A stretch of DNA of 43,434 nucleotides from Gemmatimonadota bacterium (GTDB taxonomy: Bacteria; Gemmatimonadota; Gemmatimonadetes; Gemmatimonadales; GWC2-71-9), in contig JANYKV010000062.1 in NCBI GenBank assembly GCA_025358055.1, positions 1 to 43,434 of the forward strand, read 5' to 3'. Positions 1 to 8,651 of the stretch are shown piece after piece (within the stretch, counting starts at the first letter, position 1; every line of letters starts with the position of its first letter). The notes beneath the pieces were generated by a model. The model had not been told where the DNA came from and did not search any database. It worked only from the letters and a program-made list of their open reading frames with translations. The translations under genes and the position numbers were made by a program.

Positions 1-455
1 TCGGCGTTTTCGTCGATGGCGCCGGAAAAATCTACATCACCGACTTTGGGGGAAACAACCGGATCATCCGAATGGATGATATGACCGGCGCCAACTGGAT
101 CGCATTCGGGGGGTACGGCACCGGGAAGAATCAGTTCACGAGTCCCCGTGGCATCTACGCAACGAGCGCCGGCCAGATCTACGTGACGGATGACCTCAAC
201 AACCGTCTGGTGCGGATCGACGACATGAGTGGCACGAACTGGACGGTGCTGAGTGGTCCCCCCAACTCCACGGACCATTTCAACGGCCCGGCTGGAATAT
301 GGGTCGATAAGAACGGCAAGATCTACATCGCCGACTATCGGGCTGCCCGGATCGTTCGGATTGACGACATGAGCGGCACCAAGTGGACGACTTTGGGTGT
401 GCCGGGCACCGGGGTCAACCAATTTCGGGTGCCGCTCGGCGTCATGGTTCGTTAA
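1..455 (+). CDS. NHL-repeat beta-propeller protein, 5'-truncated
   Basis: The frame is open from base 3 and the start lies outside the window. Three tandem units of 48-49 residues begin at bases 3, 150 and 294, and a fourth unit begins at 438 just before the TAA stop. Each unit has the pattern G-(I/V)-x-V-D-x-x-G-K-I-Y-I-x-D, then R-I-x-R-I-D-D-M-S-G, then T-x-W. This is the NHL/SMP-30-like propeller blade consensus. Such proteins form ring-shaped scaffolds that bind ligands or other proteins, often outside the cell. The near-identical DDM(S/T)G blades suggest recent unit duplication. No catalytic residue can be assigned. A hairpin follows the stop. Confidence 0.8.
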   Translation, partial: GVFVDGAGKIYITDFGGNNRIIRMDDMTGANWIAFGGYGTGKNQFTSPRGIYATSAGQIYVTDDLNNRLVRIDDMSGTNWTVLSGPPNSTDHFNGPAGIWVDKNGKIYIADYRAARIVRIDDMSGTKWTTLGVPGTGVNQFRVPLGVMVR

Positions 456-462
456 CTGCAAA

Positions 463-491
463 CCCCGTCACTCTCTAGGCGCCGGACGGGG
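463..491 (+). terminator. hairpin after the NHL-repeat gene
   Basis: CCCCGTC (463-469) pairs with GACGGGG (485-491) across a 15-base loop, eight bases after the stop codon. There is no U-tract, so this is at best a weak or Rho-assisted terminator. The rest of 456-745 shows no convincing gene. Confidence 0.25.
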
Positions 492-745
492 CTGGACTAA
501 CCAGTGGCTCCGGGGGCCGCCAACACTCGGAGCATGAGTCGCAGTACCAGCTCCAAGACAAGCCTGGAACATTGCTCCCTCACATTTTTCGCGGTACCTA
601 GACAATCTAGGTAACGGCCTTTGGAGCGCTAGCCGGTCATACTCCCTCCCCACCCGGACTGGGCCGCGGTAATGGAAAAGAGGCCCGGAGCCGCAAGTCG
701 AGCTAGATTCTCTATCTTACCCGATCGAAATTCAAGGAGAATCAC

Positions 746-2362
746 ATGCGAACACGGGTCACCCTGGTCGGCTTAGGTCTAGGTGTTGCCATTTCGCTGC
801 CAGCCCGCGCCCAACAAGCCTGCGAACGACTGACCGAGCTCAAGCTCGCCCGCGCGAGCATCACCTCGGCCGCGACGGTACCGGCCGGCAAGTTTGCTCC
901 GCCCGACGGCCCCACACCGTCCATGGCGATGGACTTGCCCGCCTACTGTAAGGTCCAGGGTGTGGCCCGGCCGAGCGATGACTCGGAGATTCATTTCGAG
1001 GTATGGCTGCCGCTCCGGGCGAACTGGAATGGCAAGTTCGAGCAGATCGGGAACGGCGGGTATGCCGGCAGCATCAACCCGGGCGGGCTGGCCGCCGGTG
1101 TGGCCCGCGGCTATGTGACGGCGGCGACCGACAACGGCCATATCGGACCGACCCCCACCTTCGCGATCGGCCATCCCGAGAAAGTGGTGGACTTCGGACA
1201 TCGCGCGGTACATGAGACCGCGGTTCAGGGCAAGGAGATTTTACAGGGTTTCTATGGCAAGGGTCCTTCGCTGTCCTATTTCTTCGGCTGTTCTGATGGG
1301 GGGCGAGAGGCGCTGATGGAGGCGCAACGCTATCCCCTAGATTTCAATGGCATCATCGTTGGCGCCCCGGCCAACAGTTGGACTCGCCTCCTCACCGCGG
1401 GGGTCTGGAATTGGAAGGCGCTGACCGAAACCCCCGCAAACGCGATTCCGATCACGAAGCTCCCCGTGATTCAGCGCGCGGTCGTAGCGGCGTGCGACGA
1501 ACTGGATGGGGTGAAAGATGGTTTGATCGAGGACCCGCGTCGTTGCCATTTCGACCCGGCCCAGCTCCGCTGCCCCGGCGCGGATGGACCGAATTGCCTT
1601 ACGCCAGGCCAGGTGGAAGCCCTCAGTAAGATTTATCAGGGGCCCAAGAACCCTCGAACCGGGGAGCAGATCTACGCCGGAACGGTCCCAGGCACCGAGG
1701 CGGTAACCGGCAACTGGGATCTGTGGATCACCGGCGGCGCGTCACCGATGGGCCTCCCGTTCCAGGGGTGGTTCGGAACCACATTCTATGCGAACATGGT
1801 GTTCGAAGACGCCAAGTGGGACTATCGCACCTTCGACTTCGACCGGGATTTGGGAACGGCCCTGCGGAAGTCCGCCCCGGCGCTCGATTCGAATGACCCC
1901 GATCTCCGCCCGTTCCGCGACCACGGAGGCAAGCTGATTCAGTATCACGGATGGGGCGACGCCGCCATCCCGGCCTTTGGCTCCATCGAGTATTACGACC
2001 GGGTGAAAGCGGCCGTCGGCAGCACCAATGGGAAAGCCATCGCGGACTTCTATCGACTCTTCATGGTACCCGGTATGAGCCATTGCGCCGGTGGAATCGG
2101 GCCGAACGATTTCGGGAACCTCGGCCTAGTTGGTCCGAGCAGCAACAATCCCGACCGCGACGTGCATGCAGCGCTCGTCCGCTGGGTCGAGAAAGGAGTC
2201 GCGCCGGAGTGGATCATCGCCAAGGGCACTCGCCCTGGTGACCCGCCGGTCGATCCAACAAAGGCCGTCCCGATGACCCGTCTGCTTTGCCCCTACCCGC
2301 GAACCCCACGCTACAAAGGGACCGGGAACACTGACGACGCCGCGAGCTTTAGTTGCTCCTAG
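746..2362 (+). CDS. secreted tannase/feruloyl esterase family hydrolase
   Basis: This 538-residue protein starts with a signal peptide (about residues 1-22, ending A-R-A-Q-Q), so it is exported. It carries the tannase-family CS-D-HC arrangement. The nucleophile motif is G-C182-S183-D-G-G, followed by REALMEAQRYP. The acid is D405 in GWGDAAIP, and the His-Cys pair is H446-C447 in PGMSHC. In the family the two cysteines form a disulfide that brings Ser and His together. The segment at about 249-262 (DELDGVKDG) matches the family's calcium-binding loop. Length is normal for the family. Likely substrates are aromatic esters such as feruloyl or galloyl esters, but specificity cannot be read from sequence. 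AAGGAG lies 7-8 bases before the ATG. The DUF4242 gene follows by 42 bases and may be cotranscribed. Confidence 0.9.
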   Translation: MRTRVTLVGLGLGVAISLPARAQQACERLTELKLARASITSAATVPAGKFAPPDGPTPSMAMDLPAYCKVQGVARPSDDSEIHFEVWLPLRANWNGKFEQIGNGGYAGSINPGGLAAGVARGYVTAATDNGHIGPTPTFAIGHPEKVVDFGHRAVHETAVQGKEILQGFYGKGPSLSYFFGCSDGGREALMEAQRYPLDFNGIIVGAPANSWTRLLTAGVWNWKALTETPANAIPITKLPVIQRAVVAACDELDGVKDGLIEDPRRCHFDPAQLRCPGADGPNCLTPGQVEALSKIYQGPKNPRTGEQIYAGTVPGTEAVTGNWDLWITGGASPMGLPFQGWFGTTFYANMVFEDAKWDYRTFDFDRDLGTALRKSAPALDSNDPDLRPFRDHGGKLIQYHGWGDAAIPAFGSIEYYDRVKAAVGSTNGKAIADFYRLFMVPGMSHCAGGIGPNDFGNLGLVGPSSNNPDRDVHAALVRWVEKGVAPEWIIAKGTRPGDPPVDPTKAVPMTRLLCPYPRTPRYKGTGNTDDAASFSCS

Positions 2363-2404
2363 CTATCATCCACGAACTAACAACCATTACCCCTGGAGGC
2401 CATC

Positions 2405-2677
2405 ATGCCGCAGTATGTGATCGAACGCGATATTCCCGGCGCGGGAAAACTTACTCGTTCTGAACTGAAGGCGATCTCGCAGAAATCGTGCACCGTACTC
2501 AATCAACTCGGTGCCCAGATCCAGTGGATCCATAGCTACGTCACCGACGATCGGATTTACTGCATCTACCGTGCACCGAGCGAAGAGATGGTTCGAGAGC
2601 ACGCCCGCCTGGGCGGGTTTCCCGCGAACCGAGTTTCGATGATTCAAACGATGATCGACCCGACCACGGCGGAGTAG
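2405..2677 (+). CDS. DUF4242 (SCO4226-like) small protein
   Basis: This 90-residue soluble protein belongs to the DUF4242 family, whose studied member SCO4226 of Streptomyces is a nickel-binding ferredoxin-like-fold protein. Visible family features are the start PQYVIERDIPGAG, the central V-T-D-D-R-I-Y-C-I-Y segment, and the end GGFPANRVSMIQTMIDP. It has no signal peptide, so it is probably cytoplasmic. A strong GGAGG (2395-2399) sits five bases before the ATG. It lies 42 bases after the tannase-like gene on the same strand and probably shares its transcript. Whether this member binds nickel is not shown by the sequence. Confidence 0.8.
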   Translation: MPQYVIERDIPGAGKLTRSELKAISQKSCTVLNQLGAQIQWIHSYVTDDRIYCIYRAPSEEMVREHARLGGFPANRVSMIQTMIDPTTAE

Positions 2678-2719
2678 CACCGAGCAGATCGAAGGGGCAA
2701 CCGCGCGCCCCGCAATCAG

Positions 2720-2748
2720 CGCCGCTCTCACGGGAACGTGGAGCGGCG
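2720..2748. terminator. hairpin between convergent genes
   Basis: CGCCGCTC (2720-2727) pairs with GAGCGGCG (2741-2748). The inner CACG/CGTG pair extends the stem across one unpaired T, closing on a GGAA loop. It lies between the convergent DUF4242 gene and the small lipoprotein gene. No T-run follows, so a bidirectional Rho-independent role is only plausible. Confidence 0.4.
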
Positions 2749-2850
2749 GCCCGAGAGCGTTCCTTCAACCGGCGAGCTGACAGGACACAACACCGCAGCA
2801 TTGCGACTGGCGACGCTCCCATGAGGCGGGTTTGCTAATCGCAGCATCCG

Positions 2851-3225
2851 TTATAATTGAATCTTTTCGGACTGGTTGAGGTAGTGCGCCACCAAAGCAG
2901 CCAGCAGCACGATGACTCCTAGACCGAAACCGGTAAGCAGTAGGGTCCTCCCTCCGTCTGGTTTGGAGATGGCGGCGCCTTGAATGTCCCGAATTGCAAT
3001 CGCGATCCGCGCGTTGCTCTCTTTCCGCCACGAGGGATATCCGATTAGACTGTCGCCGGTCACTGCCGGCGCATAGAGCTCCACCTTTCCGCCACCCGAC
3101 AGGGTCACCTGGACGCGGTCGGGACGCTCCGATGCGATGACTTCCGGAACGGGGGCGGTTTGCGCGTGCCATGAGCTCACCACGCAACTCGGCAGATAGG
3201 TCACAAGCAGGAGGAGCGCAATCAT
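2851..3225 (-). CDS. small lipoprotein with a C-terminal membrane helix, unknown function
   Basis: A 124-residue product read from ATG 3225, which has GGAG (3230-3233) just upstream. An alternative ATG at 3261 would add 12 residues. The N-terminus MIALLLLVTYLPSC is a lipoprotein signal with lipobox L-P-S-C. A small soluble segment follows (VQVTLSGGGKVEL, then the conserved-looking V-T-G-D-S-L-I-G). A hydrophobic helix lies near the C-terminus (TGFGLGVIVLLAALVAHYL). Having both a lipid anchor and a C-terminal transmembrane helix is unusual. I do not recognise a named family. It is convergent with the DUF4242 gene. Confidence 0.65.
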   Translation of the reverse strand: MIALLLLVTYLPSCVVSSWHAQTAPVPEVIASERPDRVQVTLSGGGKVELYAPAVTGDSLIGYPSWRKESNARIAIAIRDIQGAAISKPDGGRTLLLTGFGLGVIVLLAALVAHYLNQSEKIQL

Positions 3226-3485
3226 GCGGCTCCACTGAGTCCCACCCCTGCATCCCGTCATTGTAGTGCCCCCCCTGTCGCCAGCCGTCTCAATCCTCGA
3301 ATTCGGTGACGTTTGCTGCCATCGCTGGTTTGCGTTGAGTGCTCTAGGACGGACCGTAGCGAGCCGCTAGTGAAAGGGATTGCAGAGCGCGGTGAAGGAA
3401 AGCTGCCCCTTGACGTCCTCTTGACTCCACACGGCGACAATGGTCGGGCGGCATTCAATGATCGGAACACTCACCGGGAGGGGCC

Positions 3486-4604
3486 ATGAAACACTTTTCA
3501 CGCCTGCTCGCCACGGCCGGGGTCGCTCTGGTGAGCGCGTGCGGCGACTCATCCACGCCGGCCGGACCAACGCCGACACCGCAACTGAACGAAGGCCGGG
3601 AGGGTGGCGGTCGCAACGTCTCAATCATGACCCGCAATGTCTACATCGGATTCAACGCCGATGCCGCGCTTGCGGCGCTGTCCACCGGGGATCCCAACAT
3701 CTTCGTCCCGGTGCTGCAAGCGTCGATCGCCACCTTGATGGCGACCGGCTTCAACACTCGGGCCAAAGCCATCGTCGGCGAAATCGCTCTCAATCGCCCC
3801 CACGCGGTCGGACTTCAGGAGGTGTACCGGATTCACGCCGACCTCAACCCGTTGGGGGTTCCGGTCGTCATCGATCTGGACTACCTCGCCATTCTCCAGG
3901 CCGAGATCGCCAAGGCCCACTTGCCGTATGTTGTAGCGGCGAACGTGGTGGATAGCGACCTTCAGCCGCTCCCTGGAATCGAGCTGATCGATCGCGATGT
4001 GCTCCTCGTGGACGCGAGCCGGGTGAAGGTCGGAGCCGGCGTGATCGCGCGGACCTTCGAGTTCAACATCGGCCTCCTCGCTCCCGGCATCGACAAGAAG
4101 GCCGGTTACATCGTAGCCCCGGTCACGATCGCGGGATGGCCGTATACGCTGGTGACCACCCATCTCGAGTCCGACCTCGGCCCGGGCAGCTACTCGCAGC
4201 TCAGCCGGCTCCGGGCCGCGCAGGCCTCTGAAATCGCCCGGGTCGTCGGCGCGGCGCCGATGGTCCTCGTGGTCGGGGACATGAACGACACCCCCGGTTC
4301 ACTCATGAATCAGGTTTTGGCGGGGGCGGGATTCAGCGATACCTGGATGAAACTCCACTCCGGACAGCCAGGGTTCACTGGTGATTGCTTCTCGCCCGAC
4401 CTCACCAATCGTGAGTCCCAGTGCCAAGAACGGATCGACTTTGTGTTCGCGCGAGGATTCGACCAACCGGCAGGCGTGCTGCTGGGAACGGAGATTCGGG
4501 TCGGGATGTCCGCCTGGGAACGCCTGCAGGGTCCTGGCGGTTTAATCTGGCCCTCGGATCACGCCGGCCTGGTGGGAGACTTCCGGGTTCCACCCCTGCA
4601 CTAG
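3486..4604 (+). CDS. endonuclease/exonuclease/phosphatase (EEP) family lipoprotein
   Basis: A 372-residue lipoprotein: the signal peptide ends in lipobox V-S-A-C19, so it is envelope-anchored. The mature part is an EEP-fold metal-dependent phosphoesterase. Motifs in order are the Asn strand (MTRNVYIG, N51), QE112 in AVGLQEVY, TTH226LES, GD265MN267D, ERIDFVF (about 316-321), and the terminal PSD358H359A. All key acidic, Asn and His positions are present. The family includes DNases, sphingomyelinases and inositol phosphatases, so the substrate (DNA, lipid head group or phosphate ester) is open. GGAGGGG lies directly before the ATG. The gene stands alone and is followed by an inverted repeat at 4694-4753. 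Confidence 0.85.
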   Translation: MKHFSRLLATAGVALVSACGDSSTPAGPTPTPQLNEGREGGGRNVSIMTRNVYIGFNADAALAALSTGDPNIFVPVLQASIATLMATGFNTRAKAIVGEIALNRPHAVGLQEVYRIHADLNPLGVPVVIDLDYLAILQAEIAKAHLPYVVAANVVDSDLQPLPGIELIDRDVLLVDASRVKVGAGVIARTFEFNIGLLAPGIDKKAGYIVAPVTIAGWPYTLVTTHLESDLGPGSYSQLSRLRAAQASEIARVVGAAPMVLVVGDMNDTPGSLMNQVLAGAGFSDTWMKLHSGQPGFTGDCFSPDLTNRESQCQERIDFVFARGFDQPAGVLLGTEIRVGMSAWERLQGPGGLIWPSDHAGLVGDFRVPPLH

Positions 4605-4693
4605 CGCTATGGAGCGACATGAATTTCGTTGCGCTGGCCTCTGTTGCACGGTCGAGGCGTGCACCCAGATGCCCGCTATCCCTCCCTCCTATG

Positions 4694-4753
4694 CGTCCTT
4701 TGCGCCTTCGCGGTGATGGTCGACAACAGGGCACCGCAAAGTCGCAAAGGTCG
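4694..4753. repeat. imperfect inverted repeat, REP-like, between convergent genes
   Basis: The arm CCTTTGCGCCTTCGCGGTG (4697-4715) is the reverse complement, with two mismatches, of CACCGCAAAGTCGCAAAGG (4732-4750). Pairing extends outward to 4694 and 4753 through GCG, and the loop is 16 bases. The CTTTGCG...GCGGTG type of arm recalls dispersed intergenic palindromes known from several bacterial genomes. It could also act as a transcription terminator for both flanking genes. Confidence 0.5.
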
Positions 4754-4799
4754 CGGGGGGCATCACTGTTGCTCGACCGTGATCAAGGAGTGGCCAAAG

Positions 4800-5933
4800 T
4801 CAGACTTTGAAGAAAATCCCTCTCCGATACAAGAACCGACAGATCTCCCATTCGAAAGAGAACACGACGAGCGACGTGATGATCCCCATAGCGACGGCCG
4901 GCACACTCGCCCAGCTCATCAGCCCGTTCGTAATGCTGCCGACGTAGGCGGTGAACCATCGGTTGCCGATGATTTCGAAGAACAGATAGATGAACAGCGA
5001 GTTCATCCCGACGATGGTGAAGAACTGCCAGCCGGTCCGGTGGTTGCGAATATCGATCCACCAGTAGAAGACGGCCAGCGCCAACAGGCACCAGCCGCCG
5101 GACGCCAGCACGAACGACGTCGTGGCGATGCGCTTGATGATTGGGGTGAACGTCGCGTCCATCGCGTAACCCGCGGCGAGCCCAACCAGGCTCGCGACTA
5201 CCAACGCGCGAATCTTCGCCGTAGCGGGGCGGCCCGATAGCAGCAGCCTACCGGCCACCGCGCCCCAGATTGTATGAGCCGCGGTCGGAAGACAGTTGAT
5301 CGCGACCCAGCCCTCCGGGTTGATCTTCCGCATCAGCAGCCAGTCGACATAGTTACCGAAGTTGTGCTGATCGGTGAAGGGCTGATCGAAGCCGGCCACG
5401 CGAGTCCACCGATAGAGGACCTCGGTTAAGACGAGGAGTCCGATGCTGAAGGCGATCTGTCGGCCCATCGGCCAGTGGTAGATGAGAAACGCCACCAGCA
5501 AAGTGAAGGACAGCTGGGTCAGGACGTCCCACAGCTCGAATGACAATCCGCCCGGTCGAACCGCGTAGTCCAGCACGCCGAAGAAGAACAACCATCCGGA
5601 ACGACGGAGGGCCTTTCGCAGTGACTGGCTCCACGCAACGCCCAGAGTCTCCTGACGATGGAGTGACAACGCCAGGGCGCTGCCGGCGATAAACATGAAG
5701 CCCGGCTGGATCAAGTCCCAGAAGCGGAGGCCATGCCAGGGATGATGGTGGAATTGGAGCGCCAGGCTCTGGATCGCGCCTTGGGGGAGCTCCGCCAGGC
5801 GGTCGTAGAGTTGGGTACTCTCGAGCATGAGCAGTACCATGATGGCGCCGCGGAGCACATCGAGCGACAGCAGCCGCTGGCTCGTAGCGGGCCGAGGATC
5901 GGTCATGACCCCAATATATCCAAACGCGGACAT
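4800..5933 (-). CDS. integral-membrane acyltransferase of the heparan-alpha-glucosaminide N-acetyltransferase type (DUF5009/COG4299)
   Basis: This 377-residue protein has about ten hydrophobic helices and is an inner-membrane protein. Family marks are the N-terminal R-L-L-S-L-D-V-L-R-G motif (about 20-29) and the HHHPWHG motif (62-68), followed by the helix FWDLIQPGFMFIAGSALALSL. Relatives transfer acetyl groups from cytoplasmic acetyl-CoA across the membrane onto sugars. In bacteria the acceptor is usually unknown, possibly a cell-wall or exported glycan. The ATG at 5933 has GGAGGGG about six bases upstream. The internal ATG at 5906 would place the protein start at MTDPRP. It is divergent from the PIN module. 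Confidence 0.8.
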   Translation of the reverse strand: MSAFGYIGVMTDPRPATSQRLLSLDVLRGAIMVLLMLESTQLYDRLAELPQGAIQSLALQFHHHPWHGLRFWDLIQPGFMFIAGSALALSLHRQETLGVAWSQSLRKALRRSGWLFFFGVLDYAVRPGGLSFELWDVLTQLSFTLLVAFLIYHWPMGRQIAFSIGLLVLTEVLYRWTRVAGFDQPFTDQHNFGNYVDWLLMRKINPEGWVAINCLPTAAHTIWGAVAGRLLLSGRPATAKIRALVVASLVGLAAGYAMDATFTPIIKRIATTSFVLASGGWCLLALAVFYWWIDIRNHRTGWQFFTIVGMNSLFIYLFFEIIGNRWFTAYVGSITNGLMSWASVPAVAMGIITSLVVFSFEWEICRFLYRRGIFFKV

Positions 5934-5992
5934 CTCGGCCCCTCCGCCGCGGAATCCGGAGCGATGCCGCCGAGCAGGGCGGAGCGAGTCCG

Positions 5993-6106
5993 ATGCTCCG
6001 ATTCCTCACGGAGGGCAGCGCTGAGGGTTGGCCGACGAAGGTCGCTGCCGACCATGACGCCTTCCTGGCCGCTGCCTACCACGACTCCCGCAAAAAGCGC
6101 CTGTGA
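5993..6106 (+). CDS. short antitoxin-like frame upstream of the PIN toxin
   Basis: A 37-codon frame with GGAG (5981-5984) eight bases before its ATG. Its TGA overlaps the GTG start of the PIN gene (GTGA), the usual translational coupling of toxin-antitoxin pairs. The C-terminal residues D-H-D-A-F-L-A-A-A-Y resemble the tail of VapB-type antitoxins, often (D/R)HDxYL, that enters the toxin groove. The N-terminal DNA-binding part expected of VapB (about 40 residues, ribbon-helix-helix or AbrB) is absent. The frame is open upstream to 5909, but that stretch has no recognisable domain. This may be a truncated antitoxin or a minimal one. The call rests on context and a short motif. Confidence 0.4.
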   Translation: MLRFLTEGSAEGWPTKVAADHDAFLAAAYHDSRKKRL

Positions 6107-6585
6107 AAACGGTGTTCCTCGACACGTCCGGATGGTTCGCCGCCTTGAGCCCAAGGGAAGCGAAGCACCGGCCGGCGCGTACCGCCTATCGCGAGTGGAT
6201 CGAGAGTGGGGTCCGGCTGGTCACGACCAATCTGGTGGTCGCGGAGATGCAGATTCTGCTCACGCGTTTTCGTGGTGGCGCCGAGGGGCTCCGGTTCCTC
6301 GACAGTCTCTATCAAGACCCGACTCACCAGGTGGTTTTCGCCGATCGGGACCTGGAGCGGGCCGCCGTAGACCGGTGGCTGCGGCGACACCACGACCAGC
6401 GGTTGAGTCTCGCCGACGCGGTGAGCTTGGAGGTGATGCGGTCCCGCCAAGCCCTCGCCCTGGACGAGCATTTCTCGCTGGCCGGATTCGAGCTGGTGCC
6501 CTCACGGGAACGCCGGCACCTTTGGCCGACCGGGCCCAGCGCCGGCAGCACCGCTTGCGTCATCGGTAGCTCCCCTCCATCCTAA
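6103..6585 (+). CDS. PIN-domain ribonuclease, VapC-like toxin
   Basis: This 160-residue protein starts at GTG and overlaps the TGA of a short upstream frame. It has the PIN acidic set: D7 in VFLDTSGW, E48 in VVAEMQ, D105 in LSLADAVS, and D121 in ALALDEHF. These residues bind Mg2+ and cleave RNA in the family. VapC toxins act on tRNA, rRNA or mRNA and are held inactive by a cognate antitoxin. The last 20 residues (after about 140) are low in structure and look like an extension past the usual domain end. The missing or shortened antitoxin N-terminus is the odd point of this locus. An alternative is a solitary PIN nuclease with no toxin role. Confidence 0.75.
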   Translation: MKTVFLDTSGWFAALSPREAKHRPARTAYREWIESGVRLVTTNLVVAEMQILLTRFRGGAEGLRFLDSLYQDPTHQVVFADRDLERAAVDRWLRRHHDQRLSLADAVSLEVMRSRQALALDEHFSLAGFELVPSRERRHLWPTGPSAGSTACVIGSSPPS

Positions 6586-6620
6586 GAGCTGAGTTCGCCC
6601 CTCATTCGTACGGAATATCC

Positions 6621-8483
6621 ATGACCCTCGCGAAACTGCTTGGCTACGGCGCGTTGTTCGCCGGGACGTTTGCTCCGACGACTCCTGCCCTGGCGCAAAT
6701 CAAGAGTTGGCCTGACACAACCTACCTTCGTGCTCACTATCAGAAGCGCGAGGTCGCGATCCCGATGCGGGACGGCCTGAAGCTCTTCACTGCGATCTAC
6801 GCCCCCAGGGATCGGAGTCGACCGTACCCGATTCTCCTCACCCGAACGCCGTACAGTTCCGGTCCCTACGGTCCGGAGATATATGCCCGCTTGCTCGGAC
6901 CAGGACCCCGCTTCGCCGAGGCCGGATACGTCTTTGTTAGCCAGGACGTTCGGGGCCGCTATCGGTCCGAGGGCCACTTCGTCCACATGACGCCAAATCG
7001 ATCGGTGAAGAGCGGGAACCACGACGTTGACGAGAGCACCGACACGTACGACACCATCGAGTGGCTGATCAAGAACGTCGCCGGCAACAACGGCCGAGTG
7101 GGTCTTTGGGGAATTTCCTACGGGGGTTTTTTCGCCGCCGAAGGGTTGATCGGTGCTCATCCTGCTCTCAAAGCCGTGTCGCCGCAGGCCCCGCAAGCGG
7201 ATTGGTTCTTGGGCGACGACACGCACCACAACGGCGCATTCTTTCTGACCTCGACCTTCAATTTCATGGCGGCGTGCGGGCGGCTCGGCACCGGTGCCGC
7301 CATGACGTGCGGCAAACCCTTCGACTTCGGAACTACCGACGGCTACCAATTCTTCCTCGGCTTGGGCTCGCTTGCCAACGCCGACGCCAGGTACTTCAAG
7401 GGCCAGGTCCCCGGCTGGACCGAAATGATGGAGCACGGTTCCTATGACGCCTTCTGGCGCGCCCGCAACATTCTACCTCACCTGAAGAACGTAAAACCGG
7501 CCGTGCTCACCGTGGGCGGTTGGTACGACGCCAACAATTTTTACGGCGCGCTCCACGTCTTCGAAGCAATCGAACGCCAGAGCCCCGGTACGGACAACGC
7601 CATCGTTATTGGCCCTTGGTACCACGGCCAGTGGGCCCGTGACTCCGGCCGCACGGTTGGAAAGCTCGACTTCGGCATCAATTCGTCGGAGGAGTACCAG
7701 AGCCGAATTTTGTTCCCGTTCTTCGAGGGACATCTCAAGGGAACGGGATGGGCCGGCCACCCGAAGGCCTGGGTGTTCGAGACGGGCAGCAACCATTGGC
7801 GGACCTACGACACGTGGCCACCCAAGGAGAGTGCGCCGCGATCGATCTACCTCGGTGCGGGCAAGACGCTGTCCTTCTCATCGCCTCGTGCTGGCTCGGG
7901 ACCCGAATACGAGGAATGGGCAACGGATCCGGCGCACCCGATGCCGTTTGTCCCGGCCAACAGCACAGACATGGACCCCGACTACATGGCTCAGGACCAG
8001 CGCTTTGCCGACGGCCGCGCCGACCTGGTCACCTATCATGGTGAGCCCCTCACCGAAGACTTCACTATTGCCGGACCGGTGAGCCCGGAACTGTACGTCT
8101 CTACCACCGGAACCGACGGTGATTGGGTGGTCAAGCTGATCGACGTCCACCCGGACGGTTTTCAGGAACTGGTCCGCGGCGACGTGATCCGGGCCAAGTT
8201 CCGCACCAGTTTCGCAAAGCCCGAGCCCCTCGTCCCGGGCCAGGTGACTAAACTCGACTTCGTCATGCCCGACGTCTTCCACACCTTTCCGCGTGGCCAC
8301 CGGCTTCTCGTCCAGATTCAGGGGAGTTGGTTTCCGCTCGTCGATCGGAATCCGCAGCGGTTCGTCGATATCTATCGCGCGGTGGAGTCCGATTTCCAGA
8401 AGGCGAGCCAGCGGGTCTACCGGTCACCGAGCCAGAGTTCCCGGATTGTGGTAAACGTCGTGGGGTCGAGGCCGATTCCGTAG
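6621..8483 (+). CDS. secreted CocE/NonD-type alpha/beta hydrolase (X-Pro dipeptidyl-peptidase S15-like)
   Basis: This 620-residue protein has a signal peptide (about 1-25, ending T-P-A-L-A-Q). The N-terminal alpha/beta hydrolase domain shows VAIPMRDGLKL, RTPYSSG and VSQDVRGRYRSEG. The nucleophile is S166 in GIS166YGG, the acid is D303 in GGWYD303, and the base is H335 in GPWYH335GQW. The C-terminal X-Pro dipeptidyl-peptidase jelly-roll domain (about 470-620) contains GPVSPELYVSTTGTDGDWVVKLIDV and ends in a typical RVYRSPSQSSRIVV. Relatives include alpha-amino-acid ester hydrolases, cocaine and glutaryl acylases, and Xaa-Pro peptidases. The substrate is probably an ester or amide outside the cytoplasm. 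Full length, no defects seen. Confidence 0.9.
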   Translation: MTLAKLLGYGALFAGTFAPTTPALAQIKSWPDTTYLRAHYQKREVAIPMRDGLKLFTAIYAPRDRSRPYPILLTRTPYSSGPYGPEIYARLLGPGPRFAEAGYVFVSQDVRGRYRSEGHFVHMTPNRSVKSGNHDVDESTDTYDTIEWLIKNVAGNNGRVGLWGISYGGFFAAEGLIGAHPALKAVSPQAPQADWFLGDDTHHNGAFFLTSTFNFMAACGRLGTGAAMTCGKPFDFGTTDGYQFFLGLGSLANADARYFKGQVPGWTEMMEHGSYDAFWRARNILPHLKNVKPAVLTVGGWYDANNFYGALHVFEAIERQSPGTDNAIVIGPWYHGQWARDSGRTVGKLDFGINSSEEYQSRILFPFFEGHLKGTGWAGHPKAWVFETGSNHWRTYDTWPPKESAPRSIYLGAGKTLSFSSPRAGSGPEYEEWATDPAHPMPFVPANSTDMDPDYMAQDQRFADGRADLVTYHGEPLTEDFTIAGPVSPELYVSTTGTDGDWVVKLIDVHPDGFQELVRGDVIRAKFRTSFAKPEPLVPGQVTKLDFVMPDVFHTFPRGHRLLVQIQGSWFPLVDRNPQRFVDIYRAVESDFQKASQRVYRSPSQSSRIVVNVVGSRPIP

Positions 8484-8651
8484 CCACCAGCGTCCGGGCA
8501 TTCCTGGCACGTTGCCGCTTTGGACCGGTCGTACAACAGTCGCCATGACGGGCGCCGAACTGCGTTTTGACGGGTGCCCGATCGAGCAAAGCGGTTAGCG
8601 CCCCAGGTGAGTGCAGCGACAATCTTGGCGAATGCCGAGTTGCGCCCTCAC

